DNA of 33,277 nucleotides, from contig CABULX010000007.1 of NCBI GenBank assembly GCA_902492545.1, forward strand, positions 1 through 33,277, given 5' to 3'. Of the stretch, positions 15,587-22,652 are shown piece after piece (position 1 is the stretch's first letter; the number at the start of each line of letters is the position of its first letter). The DNA comes from an uncultured Collinsella sp. GTDB lineage: Bacteria > Actinomycetota > Coriobacteriia > Coriobacteriales > Coriobacteriaceae. A model generated the notes under the pieces. It was given only the letters and a program-made list of their open reading frames with translations. It ran no database searches and had not been told where the DNA came from. Made by a program: the position numbers and the translations under genes.

Positions 15587-16330
15587 CTAGATGTCAAAAA
15601 CGTAGCGAGACCCAACGATCCGCTGACGACCGATGATAAACGGCCGCCGCTGCTCATCGAAAAAGAAGGCTTCCATATAAAACAAGGGTTCGCCAACGGG
15701 AACTGCCAACAGCCGAGCGACCTCGGGCGACGCGCACGCGATCTCGAGCGTGCACGGGTCGGTAAACGCGGGCGTGCGGCCCGTTCGGTTGCGCACGAAC
15801 TCAAAAATGGATTGGTTAGATAGAGGTGCCGTTGATAGATAGGCGTTGTCCTCGTAAACGTATATGTTGTTCTCGAGCATGACGGGGACTCCATCGGCAG
15901 TACGTACACGCTCAACGCAAATCAAATCAGTTCCAACGGGAACACCAAAGAACTGCGCTTCGGTAGAATCTGCCGGCAGTATCTTTCTCGAAATGACGCA
16001 CGCCCCCGGCTCCATTCCGTTAACGCGGCATGCGTCCGAAAAACTCTGGACGTCATCCTTCTGGCGAATCTTGCGCTTAAGCTTGGGGGCATTGACAAAC
16101 GTGCCTTTCCCCTGCCGCTTCGTTAGATAGCCCTGCTGGACGAGCTCCTCAATAGCGCGTCGCACGGTAACGCGGCCAACTTTATAGTTCTCAGCCAATT
16201 CGAATTCGTTGGGTATCCGCGCGCCCGCCTTGTAGGCACCGGAATTGATTTCGTTTTTAATGATATCGATAACCTGTTGGTACAGCGGTATCGCTGCTTT
16301 ACCGTCAGTTAGTCCTTCAGTCGGTGGCAT
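15587..16330 (-). CDS. GntR-family regulator, HutC/UTRA subfamily
   Basis: A 247-residue transcription factor. The N-terminal winged helix (about 13-80) shows IPLYQQVIDIIKNEINSGAY, IPNEFELAENYKVGRVTVRR and KRQGKGTFV. The C-terminal UTRA ligand domain (about 95-245) contains PVMLENNIYVYED and ends PFIIGRQRIVGSRYVFDI. UTRA domains bind sugar phosphates or amino-sugar-like effectors. E. coli FrlR belongs to the same subfamily and controls the frl operon. Here the gene sits directly upstream of the Frl-like operon on the same strand, but with its own terminator, so it is a separate unit. The ATG at 16330 follows GGGAGAGGG. It is the likely repressor acting at 15411-15433. Confidence 0.9.
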   Translation of the reverse strand: MPPTEGLTDGKAAIPLYQQVIDIIKNEINSGAYKAGARIPNEFELAENYKVGRVTVRRAIEELVQQGYLTKRQGKGTFVNAPKLKRKIRQKDDVQSFSDACRVNGMEPGACVISRKILPADSTEAQFFGVPVGTDLICVERVRTADGVPVMLENNIYVYEDNAYLSTAPLSNQSIFEFVRNRTGRTPAFTDPCTLEIACASPEVARLLAVPVGEPLFYMEAFFFDEQRRPFIIGRQRIVGSRYVFDI

Positions 16331-16360
16331 ATACCCTCTCCCAGCCCAATTAAGTCAAAA

Positions 16361-16397
16361 GCGGGCTTAAGGGCATTCAACAAGCCCTTAAGCCCGC
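16361..16397 (-). terminator. Rho-independent terminator of the HAD hydrolase gene
   Basis: A perfect 14-bp stem GCGGGCTTAAGGGC (16361-16374) with 16384-16397 and a 9-nt loop. On the minus strand it is followed by TTTTGACTT. It lies between the 16481 stop and the gntR start. Confidence 0.88.
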
Positions 16398-16480
16398 ATT
16401 AGCATAAAGTATGCTTGCTGCCGCACCAAAATGTCGGGTATTTACTCATCTGACCCGAAAAACGCGCAACTACCGCGCTC

Positions 16481-17140
16481 CTAAGAAAGCGTGAGCAGCT
16501 CCGGCAGCTGGTCGATAATCTTGTCCGCGGCATCCTGGCTAAAGCCAAAGCGCTCCTCGCGCTTGGCAATAACTGTCAGGCCGGCTCGCTTGCCGGCAGT
16601 GATACCAGGCACCGAATCCTCAACGCAGCAGCAGCGATTCGCGGGCAGCCCCAGCAGGTCCAGCGCATGCAGGTAGATGTCGGGCTCGGGCTTGCTCTCC
16701 TTAAACTGCTCGCCGCTCACCACATACTCAAAGGCATCCGACAGCCCGCACGCATTGAGCACTTCCTCGATGCTATCCATGGGAGACGAGCTGGCAAGCG
16801 CCACGCGAACGCCACGGCGCGGCAGCTCTCGAATCGTATCCACGGCGCCTGGGTTAATCAAAGCCTGATAGTCGCGCGGACGCTTATGCGCCCACTCGTC
16901 CCAACGGATCAACGCTTCCTCGCCAGTTAAATGCCCCTTCCCGGCGCGCTCAAACCAATCGACCAGCATACGCAGGAAGAACTGATGCGAGGTACCAACC
17001 TGCCCGTTCAACTCCTCTTGAGTCAGGTTAAGCCCAAGCTCCTTGGCAAACGCGGCAGTCTCGCCCAGGTAGTAATACTCGGTATCGACAATGACGCCAT
17101 CCATGTCAAAGATAACGGCGTCGAACGGAAATGCGGACAC
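16481..17140 (-). CDS. HAD-IA phosphatase, beta-phosphoglucomutase/sugar-phosphatase-like
   Basis: A 219-residue HAD-family hydrolase. Motif I is FDMDGVIVDTE (Asp12, Asp14), motif II is VALASSSP, motif III lies at KESKPEPDIYL, and motif IV is CCCVEDSVPGI. A helical cap at about 20-85 follows motif I, as in beta-phosphoglucomutase and YcjU/GS1-type phosphatases. The physiological substrate is a small sugar phosphate or nucleotide that cannot be named from sequence. I chose the GTG at 17140 with GGGAGGG four bases upstream. The in-frame ATG at 17188 would translate through the terminator hairpin of the upstream gene (17160-17181) and is rejected. It is a single-gene unit ended by the hairpin at 16361-16397. 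Confidence 0.85.
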   Translation of the reverse strand: MSAFPFDAVIFDMDGVIVDTEYYYLGETAAFAKELGLNLTQEELNGQVGTSHQFFLRMLVDWFERAGKGHLTGEEALIRWDEWAHKRPRDYQALINPGAVDTIRELPRRGVRVALASSSPMDSIEEVLNACGLSDAFEYVVSGEQFKESKPEPDIYLHALDLLGLPANRCCCVEDSVPGITAGKRAGLTVIAKREERFGFSQDAADKIIDQLPELLTLS

Positions 17141-17159
17141 GGCACCCTCCCTAACAAAA

Positions 17160-17181
17160 GGGCGCCCGCAAGCGGACGCCC
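17160..17181 (-). terminator. Terminator of the Cof-type HAD gene
   Basis: GGGCGCCCGC (17160-17169) pairs with GCGGACGCCC (17172-17181) with one mismatch; on the minus strand it is followed by TTTTGTT. It lies between two HAD genes and helps to fix the start of the downstream one at 17140. Confidence 0.8.
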
Positions 17182-17203
17182 GAGCCATGCACTATCGGCG
17201 ATT

Positions 17204-18046
17204 CTAACCCAGCAGCTTATCCAGCGCCACCGCAATGCCGTCTTCGTTATTATTGGCGGTCACCATCTGGGCCACAGCCTTGACCTCATCGACGGCGTTG
17301 CCCATGGCAACACCGGTTCCGGCCCACTCAATCATAGACTTGTCATTCTGGCCGTCGCCAAACGAGACGACCTCGCTGGCATCGATGCCGAGCTTGGGCA
17401 GGGCACCCTCGAGCGCGCGGGCCTTGTCAATACCGGGCGCCGTGTACTCAAAGTACCAGTCGGCCGTAAACATACCCGAAAGCGTCTGGGTAAAGGGCGC
17501 GTACATCTCCTCGTGATGCGCTTGCAGATAGGCCGGGTCGCCCGCCGTCAGCAGCTTGTCTACGGGATAAGTGTCCACGACCTCATGCAAGCTCTCGACC
17601 TCGCGGATCTTAAGGTCGCAGGCATCGCGCTCGTATTTGACGATATTCTTCTGCGAGCCGTCCGGCAGTGTAATCATGCAGCGATACGAGTCCTCTACAT
17701 GCAGGTCGCGCCCGAGCGAGATCATGGGGATCACATCATAGTTTTGCAGGTGATCAATCAGACGGTGCAGTTCGTCAGCTGGCATGGCCTGGTCAAAAAG
17801 GACCTCATCGGTCTGAGCGTCGACCACATGCGCGCCATTGAAAGCGACTAGCAGACCGTCATGGTTTTGGAGGTCGAGCTCCTGCGCCAGAGCATGTAGC
17901 CCCCATGCGGGACGGCCCGAAGCCAAGATGAGCTTAATGCCCGACTCCTGCGCCACGAGCAGCTTCTCGCGCGTACGCGGGCTAATCACTTTCTGATCGT
18001 TGGTGAGCGTACCGTCGATATCCATCGCGATGGCTTTGATTGCCAT
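17204..18046 (-). CDS. Cof-type HAD-IIB sugar phosphatase
   Basis: A 280-residue HAD-IIB hydrolase. Motif I is MDIDGTLTND (Asp9, Asp11), motif II LILASGRP, the motif III Lys is in PGIDKARALEG, and motif IV is VSFGDGQNDKSMIEW. The large C2 cap domain occupies about 85-195. Family members dephosphorylate a broad range of phosphosugars and cofactors such as PLP and FMN in the cytosol. The ATG at 18046 is preceded by GGGAGGC with four bases between; an upstream in-frame start at 18097 lacks a site. It is not closely linked to deoC (150-bp gap). Confidence 0.9.
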   Translation of the reverse strand: MAIKAIAMDIDGTLTNDQKVISPRTREKLLVAQESGIKLILASGRPAWGLHALAQELDLQNHDGLLVAFNGAHVVDAQTDEVLFDQAMPADELHRLIDHLQNYDVIPMISLGRDLHVEDSYRCMITLPDGSQKNIVKYERDACDLKIREVESLHEVVDTYPVDKLLTAGDPAYLQAHHEEMYAPFTQTLSGMFTADWYFEYTAPGIDKARALEGALPKLGIDASEVVSFGDGQNDKSMIEWAGTGVAMGNAVDEVKAVAQMVTANNNEDGIAVALDKLLG

Positions 18047-18195
18047 ATATGCCTCCCTGTCATTGAACAACCTTGTCTGAGCCATCATACAGAACACCCA
18101 TCGCGACTCCGTTTACAACGGGCAAAAAGTCATATTGTCTCGAACATGAACGGCGTGTGGTCGTGAAGCTTTATCGCTCAGGTCAAATACGTCTG

Positions 18196-18870
18196 CTAGC
18201 GACGCTCATCCGTCGGTGCGCCCTCGACGATCGCGATGCCCGCCGATGCACCTAACGCGCTGGCGCCGGCCTCGATGAATGCGCAAGCCTCTTCGTAATT
18301 ATGGATACCGCCCGCCGCCTTGATTGCCACGGCATCGCCGAGCACCTCGTGCATCAGCCGCACGTCCTCGAGCTTAGCACCGCCAAAGCTTCTGCCGGTC
18401 GATGTCTTAAGGAATCCCGGCTTGGCCTCCAGCGCGATCTCGCATACACGGCGCTTGGCGGCGTCGTCGCCGTCCAGCTTGCACATCTCGACGATTACCT
18501 TGTCAGTGATGCCATGCGCGCGACAAAAATCAGCAATGGTAGTCATCTCGCGCTCGATGGCATCAAAATCGCGGTTCTCGATCGACCCCTGATTCAAAAC
18601 GTAGTCAATCTCGGTAAAGCCACACGCAGCGTATTCCTCAAACCTCGCAAGCTTCTCCTCAAGCGTCATAGTGCCCTGGGGAAAGTCGATAGCGCCGGCA
18701 AGGATGATGTCAGAGCCCTCGAGCATGGCGCGGCCCGTCTCGTACTCCTGCAGGTTCGCAAATACGCAGCGAAAGTTGTACTTTAACGCCTTCTCGACAT
18801 ACTGCTCAAACGTGTCCTCGGGGGCATCGATATAGTCGATGTATTTATTGATGGGTTTGGCAAGCGTCAT
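18196..18870 (-). CDS. deoC: Deoxyribose-phosphate aldolase
   Basis: A 224-residue class I aldolase that cleaves 2-deoxyribose 5-phosphate to glyceraldehyde 3-phosphate and acetaldehyde. The Schiff-base lysine is Lys155 in PGFLKTSTGR. The second active-site lysine is Lys184 in VAIKAAGGI, and the acid TEIDYVLN (Asp89) is also kept. Length and motif order are normal. The ATG at 18870 follows AAGGAGG with six bases between. No thymidine or purine phosphorylase gene is adjacent, so it stands apart from a typical deo operon. An inverted repeat 120-140 bp upstream (18990-19010) may be its control site. Confidence 0.93.
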   Translation of the reverse strand: MTLAKPINKYIDYIDAPEDTFEQYVEKALKYNFRCVFANLQEYETGRAMLEGSDIILAGAIDFPQGTMTLEEKLARFEEYAACGFTEIDYVLNQGSIENRDFDAIEREMTTIADFCRAHGITDKVIVEMCKLDGDDAAKRRVCEIALEAKPGFLKTSTGRSFGGAKLEDVRLMHEVLGDAVAIKAAGGIHNYEEACAFIEAGASALGASAGIAIVEGAPTDERR

Positions 18871-18989
18871 GCTGGGCCTCCTTGTTCAGGGCTGGCAACC
18901 GATTCGTGGCTTCACGCGAAAAACCACGTTCAATGTACGCCCGGCATGCAAGGACAGCGTCCGCATTCCGACAAGTGGTATGAAATTAG

Positions 18990-19010
18990 CCGTAAACGTA
19001 TAATTTACGG
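18990..19010. promoter_or_regulatory. Inverted repeat CCGTAAA-N7-TTTACGG upstream of deoC
   Basis: CCGTAAA (18990-18996) and TTTACGG (19004-19010) are a perfect 7-bp inverted repeat with a 7-bp spacer. A TATAAT hexamer on the plus strand overlaps it (18999-19004). It is a possible operator for deoC or for a leftward or rightward promoter. Confidence 0.4.
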
Positions 19011-19087
19011 ACAGCGAATGGCACCGCACGCGGATGCCGACAGCAAGACATCCCCCCTCAATACACCCTCATGCCCATTTAAATAGC

Positions 19088-19121
19088 AAGGGGCCCGTAT
19101 CTGTTGGGATACGGGCCCCTT
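19088..19121. terminator. Hairpin terminator in the left pgi-tail copy
   Basis: A 14-bp perfect stem (19088-19101 with 19108-19121) closely similar to the pgi terminator at 22589-22620. It lies 30 bases beyond the stump stop codon, the same distance as at intact pgi. Confidence 0.75.
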
Positions 19122-19150
19122 TCGGCCGTGACCTATCTCAGCAACAAAGA

Positions 19151-19189
19151 CTACTTGCAGTGAGCGCGGTAGAACTCGATCGCACTATC
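19151..19189 (-). pseudogene. Stump of the pgi 3' end
   Basis: On the minus strand this encodes DSAIEFYRAHCK followed by TAG, preceded by an in-frame TAA. Intact pgi ends ALIEFYRAHRK followed by TAG. The nucleotide match is strong through the tail codons but with synonymous changes, so the copies have diverged or come from different lineages. Confidence 0.7.
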
Positions 19190-19559
19190 TTATCCGAGCC
19201 GGGGCACGTTCGCACAGCGCGCGTATGACGGTTGCAAAACCACCCCATTTGAAACAAAGGCAAAAAAGTACTTGCAAAGACGCGTTCCGACATATAAGTT
19301 GATAAAAGACCGCCGTTGCGGTTTTAAGTAGATCGAGCATATGAAGTTTGAGTTTTAGCGTGTAAGAGAAGCAAGATCGGCAAAGTACAACCCCAAACGC
19401 AATGACAACTTAATGAGGTAACTGCCACATGTGAGGCACCCGGGGCATTGCTGTCTCGATTTTGAGCACGATGCCTTCCGCCTTGCATGGGCCGTTCCAT
19501 CCCGCCCCTGCAGCAACTGCCTCACGGGCTCATTGAAAACCGCATAGCACCCCAACGTC

Positions 19560-19595
19560 AGCACATCACCCACGGCAAGCACATCACTCACGACA
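19560..19595 (+). repeat. Two tandem 18-bp repeats in the cassette leader
   Basis: Unit 1 (19560-19577) and unit 2 (19578-19595) match at 16 of 18 positions (AGCACATCACYCACGRCA). Two further degenerate units may follow to 19631. The stretch is C/A-rich and nearly free of G, so the mRNA leader would be unstructured. Confidence 0.5.
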
Positions 19596-19642
19596 ACTAA
19601 CACATCAACAAACAGCACGAACATCAACCGATTGGAGAAGCT

Positions 19643-20533
19643 ATGACAAACCACCACGCTGAAGACGGCGATAAGAAAAGCATTCTGGATGCCCGAATTG
19701 AGCGAGCATATGCAAACGAATATGACGCCGCCTTTGCCGCCGCGACCATCAAGAACTACGCGTCGCTACCGCTCGCGACGATCTTGGCCGACCACCCTCA
19801 ACTGCTGAAGCGCTGCACAAAGATCATGGGCGACCCCGACATTCGCAAGCTGACAGACCCCTATGCCCCAAAACGCGACAACGATTCGTACGTTCTTACC
19901 GTAGGCTGCCTAGCCCATATGCTTACGGCGCTCGACACGAAACTCAAGCTCGAATGGGAACCCGACGAGCGTCATGAACTCGAAAGCAAGCGGGACACCC
20001 TGCGCACCGCACTGTTCCTTCCGTTGGACGGCCTCAAGCGCTGCAACGTCGAGCTCAATACACAGGCGCGGCAAAAGCCCGGGACCACGGGGCAGAAAAC
20101 TCCAGGACCCCATGCGGCCATCGTCGACCGCAACCGATATAACCGCATGACCGCGCACTTTTCCGCCGAGGGAGCAGCCATAAGGACGCTGATCGACCTG
20201 CTGTGCCTTCTGAGCATCAACGAGCTATTTGAGGGCTATCTCGCCCTTGTTCCCGCGACGGCACCCAAGTCGGTAGCAAAGATCATCGAGACCTGCAGAC
20301 GCCAGTTTGAGCGCCATCGCAATGGCAGCGAGATGAACGCCAGCATCGCGCAGTACTACGCGGCTCATTACAAAAATGACGGATGTGCCCCTGTCGAGCA
20401 TCAGCTGCGGCTCGCCTACACCACGCCCGTCGCAACGCTCCATCGCTTTGGAGTCCTTGGCGCTTGCGAGCCGCACGAACAGGCAGCCTGCCCCACAACC
20501 GAGCTCGATCTCAGGCTCGGACGAACCCTGTAG
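19643..20533 (+). CDS. Unknown protein, first gene of the ClpP/VirD4-like cassette
   Basis: A 296-residue soluble protein that I do not recognise. It is mostly helical by composition, with no signal peptide or membrane segment. The N-terminal part (1-100) is charged and includes AYANEYDAAFAAATIKNYAS. A central linker (about 145-160) is rich in Lys, Pro, Gly and Thr. The C-terminal half has a hydrophobic helix LIDLLCLLSINELFEGYLAL and a basic segment VAKIIETCRRQFERHRNGSE. Four Cys are scattered without a clear metal motif. The ATG at 19643 follows GGAG with five bases between. It is 63 bp upstream of the ClpP-like gene in the same direction, so it probably shares its transcript and may be a substrate, adaptor or regulator for it. 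No function is assigned. Confidence 0.75.
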   Translation: MTNHHAEDGDKKSILDARIERAYANEYDAAFAAATIKNYASLPLATILADHPQLLKRCTKIMGDPDIRKLTDPYAPKRDNDSYVLTVGCLAHMLTALDTKLKLEWEPDERHELESKRDTLRTALFLPLDGLKRCNVELNTQARQKPGTTGQKTPGPHAAIVDRNRYNRMTAHFSAEGAAIRTLIDLLCLLSINELFEGYLALVPATAPKSVAKIIETCRRQFERHRNGSEMNASIAQYYAAHYKNDGCAPVEHQLRLAYTTPVATLHRFGVLGACEPHEQAACPTTELDLRLGRTL

Positions 20534-20596
20534 CCCGCCAGCCCCTCCGCGGGCAACAATCCTATTCCACAACACAACCAACAGAAAGGAGTCCTC

Positions 20597-21214
20597 ATGG
20601 ACACCAATCATTCCCCCATCATCAGCCCCCTCACCATGCGTGAATCCGCCCGAGGTATCACGCTCACCAGCATTTACGATGAGATGCTCGCCCGTCGCGA
20701 GCTCTCCGTCATGGGAAACATCGAAACCCCGATGGCCCACGACCTATGCCAGCAGATCCGCCTGCTCGATGCCACCGACCCCAGCCGCCCCATCACCATA
20801 TTTGTCGCCAGCGTCGGCGGAAGCGTGCGATCGGGTCTTGCGATCTATGACGCCATGCGCCTCGCATCGTGCCCCATCCGCACCGTCTGCCTGGAATTCG
20901 CCGCGTCCATGGGCGCCGTGATCTTTATGGGCGGCGACGATCGCCGTATGGCGCCCCATGCAGAGCTCATGATTCACGACCCGCTGATCCCCCAGGGGGC
21001 AGGCGGCTCGGCACTTGCGCTGCAGGAAACCAGCCGGCGTCTCATGCAGACCCGCAAGACCCTCACGCAAATCCTCTCGGACCGCAGCGGCCTCGCGCCC
21101 AAGCGCATCCAGTCCCTCACTGCAAAAGACACCTACCTTTCGGCCGAGCGCGCCGTCGAGCTCGGCTTTGCCCACGAAATCCTCTCGACCACCAAGGAGG
21201 TCGCCCATGTCTAA
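20597..21214 (+). CDS. ClpP-family serine peptidase paralogue
   Basis: A 205-residue ClpP-fold peptidase. The catalytic triad is visible as Ser104 (FAASMGAVIFMGG), His127 (ELMIHDP) and Asp178 (AKDTYLSAERAVELGF). The oxyanion-loop motif VGGSVRSGLAIYDAM is at about 73-87. The spacing matches ClpP, so it should be active. It is not the housekeeping clpP: no clpX or tig is nearby, and the N-terminal region differs. GAAAGGAG sits five bases upstream of the ATG at 20597. It overlaps the next gene by 8 bp, and that gene's ribosome site lies in its last codons, so the two are translationally coupled. ClpP needs an AAA+ partner to feed it substrates; the adjacent VirD4-like ATPase is an unusual candidate. 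A signal-peptide-peptidase (SppA/TepA) role is less likely. Confidence 0.85.
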   Translation: MDTNHSPIISPLTMRESARGITLTSIYDEMLARRELSVMGNIETPMAHDLCQQIRLLDATDPSRPITIFVASVGGSVRSGLAIYDAMRLASCPIRTVCLEFAASMGAVIFMGGDDRRMAPHAELMIHDPLIPQGAGGSALALQETSRRLMQTRKTLTQILSDRSGLAPKRIQSLTAKDTYLSAERAVELGFAHEILSTTKEVAHV

Positions 21215-22511
21215 CCTCGCCAGCCGCCTCGCCGCATCTGAGTCCGCATCGTCCACCATCCTCGCCAAGGATCGAACGCTTTCCTGCGACACCCGCCAAA
21301 CGGGACTCAACAACAACGCACTTGTGATCGGCCCCTCGGGAGCCGGCAAGACCCGAAACGTCCTCAAGCCCAACCTGCTGCAAATGAACGCAAGCTACAT
21401 CGTGCTCGACACCAAAGGCACGCTCTGTCGCGAAGTGGGACCCGTGCTGGCAGCCCACGGCTACCGCGTGCAATGCCTCAACTTCGCCGACCTCAACACC
21501 GTCCCGGCCCTTGCGCTCGGCATCGAGCGCTGCGGCTACAACCCCCTGAGGCACATTCGCCGCAAGGCGGACGGCAGGCCCAACCAGCAGGACATCCTCT
21601 CGGTGGCAAAGGCCATCTGCCCCATCGAGGACAACAACCAGCCTTTTTGGGATCATGCGGCGGCAAACCTGCTGTCGTGTCTTATTGCCTACGTCACCGA
21701 ACAGCTACCCGCCGACGAGCAGACGATCAGCTCGGTCATCAAGCTGATCGAGCACCTGCAGGACGGTGCCACGGCCCGATTGTTTGACGATCTGATCACG
21801 ACCGACCCCCAAAGCTATGCCCTCTCGCTATGGCGGCGCTACGCCATTACGCAAAATGCCGAGCGCATGCACGCGAGCATCGTCGGCATCCTTGCCGAAA
21901 AGGTCATGTGTCTGGGATTCGACGGTGCGGCACAGCTCTATCGTGAGTGCCATCAGGTGGACTTCGCTTCCATGGGACACACCCCCTGCGCCCTGTTTGT
22001 AACCGTGAGCGATATTGACCGCAATCTCGATCCGCTGACCGGCCTCTTTATTACGCAGGCGTTTATGGGCCTCATTCGTGAGGCCGATAGGCAGCCCGAC
22101 GGCAGTCTGCCCGTGCCCGTGCGCTTTATGCTCGATGACTTCGCAAATCTGCAGATCCCCCAGATCGACAACGTGCTCTCGATTATCCGAAGCCGCAACA
22201 TCTGGGCAACGCTGCTGCTGCAGTCGACCAACCAGCTCGATGCGCTCTATGGCGAGGCACGCGCACGCTCCATCATGGGCAACTGCGACACGCATCTGGT
22301 GCTGGCGTTCCAGGATCCCGAGAGTGCCCGGGTGTTTTCCGACCGCGCTGACGCGCTGCCCAGCACGCTCATGGCGACGCCGATTGATCGCTCGTGGCTC
22401 TTTGTACGCGGTCGCACTCCCGAACAGGTCGAGCGCTTTAGGCTCGAAGACCATCCGCTCTACGGGGAGCTGCCCGAGGCGCAGCGAGGCCATGCGGAGG
22501 CCGAGATCTAG
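21207..22511 (+). CDS. Soluble VirD4/TraG-like ATPase (type IV coupling protein family)
   Basis: A 434-residue P-loop ATPase of the VirD4/TraG/TraD family. Walker A GPSGAGKT is at 42-49, with downstream LLQMNASYIVLDTKG. The family block FWDHAAANLLSCLIAYV is at about 147-163, and Walker B FMLDDF at 307-312 leads into ANLQIPQIDNVLSIIRSRN. The usual two N-terminal transmembrane helices are absent: the protein begins only 40 residues before the P-loop. It is therefore cytosolic, unlike canonical coupling proteins that dock at the T4SS channel. The ATG at 21207 has AAGGAGG six bases upstream, within the end of the ClpP-like gene; the longer frame from 21015 is rejected. No relaxase or T4SS gene is nearby. 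It may be a remnant of a conjugative element or a motor re-purposed to serve the peptidase. Confidence 0.85.
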   Translation: MSNLASRLAASESASSTILAKDRTLSCDTRQTGLNNNALVIGPSGAGKTRNVLKPNLLQMNASYIVLDTKGTLCREVGPVLAAHGYRVQCLNFADLNTVPALALGIERCGYNPLRHIRRKADGRPNQQDILSVAKAICPIEDNNQPFWDHAAANLLSCLIAYVTEQLPADEQTISSVIKLIEHLQDGATARLFDDLITTDPQSYALSLWRRYAITQNAERMHASIVGILAEKVMCLGFDGAAQLYRECHQVDFASMGHTPCALFVTVSDIDRNLDPLTGLFITQAFMGLIREADRQPDGSLPVPVRFMLDDFANLQIPQIDNVLSIIRSRNIWATLLLQSTNQLDALYGEARARSIMGNCDTHLVLAFQDPESARVFSDRADALPSTLMATPIDRSWLFVRGRTPEQVERFRLEDHPLYGELPEAQRGHAEAEI

Positions 22512-22588
22512 GCGCAGGGTTCTCGCAGCGCGCGGCGCCCCGGCGATGTTCCACAAAGGCCGTGCGCCCCGGGACCACGGCAAAGCAA

Positions 22589-22620
22589 AGGGGCCCGCAT
22601 CCGATAGGATACGGGCCCCT
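22589..22620. terminator. Bidirectional terminator between the VirD4-like gene and pgi
   Basis: A 14-bp stem with one mismatch (22589-22602 with 22607-22620) and a GATA loop. On the minus strand it is followed by TTTGCTTT and ends pgi transcripts. It is the intact counterpart of the hairpin at 19088-19121. Confidence 0.8.
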
Positions 22621-22652
22621 GACTATAAGGCGCGATGCGTTAACAGCAGCGA

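Larger units (their letters stand above)
18871..19642. other. 772-bp intergenic stretch with regulatory, scar and leader sequence
   Basis: No convincing gene is present here. From left to right it holds the deoC upstream region with an inverted repeat (18990-19010), a terminator hairpin (19088-19121), a stump of the pgi 3' end (19151-19189), and an A/T-richer stretch with a weak TTGCAA/TATAAG pair (19272-19277, 19293-19298, 15-bp spacing). A hairpin at 19306-19325 follows, then a G-poor leader with 18-bp tandem repeats before the gene at 19643. Confidence 0.6.

Noticed and set aside
19034..19228. Small plus-strand frame across the pgi stump
   Set aside because: It crosses a terminator hairpin and the decayed pgi tail, with no ribosome site.
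19355..19657. 100-codon minus-strand frame in the cassette leader
   Set aside because: It has no ribosome site, runs opposite the leader repeats and has an unlikely composition.
20533..20554. GCCCGC/GCGGGC hairpin between the first two cassette genes
   Set aside because: The stem is only 6 bp with no T run, so it is not supported as a terminator.
21015..21206. Upstream extension of the VirD4-like frame
   Set aside because: It lies inside the ClpP-like gene, and the strong AAGGAGG site at 21194-21200 fixes the start at 21207.
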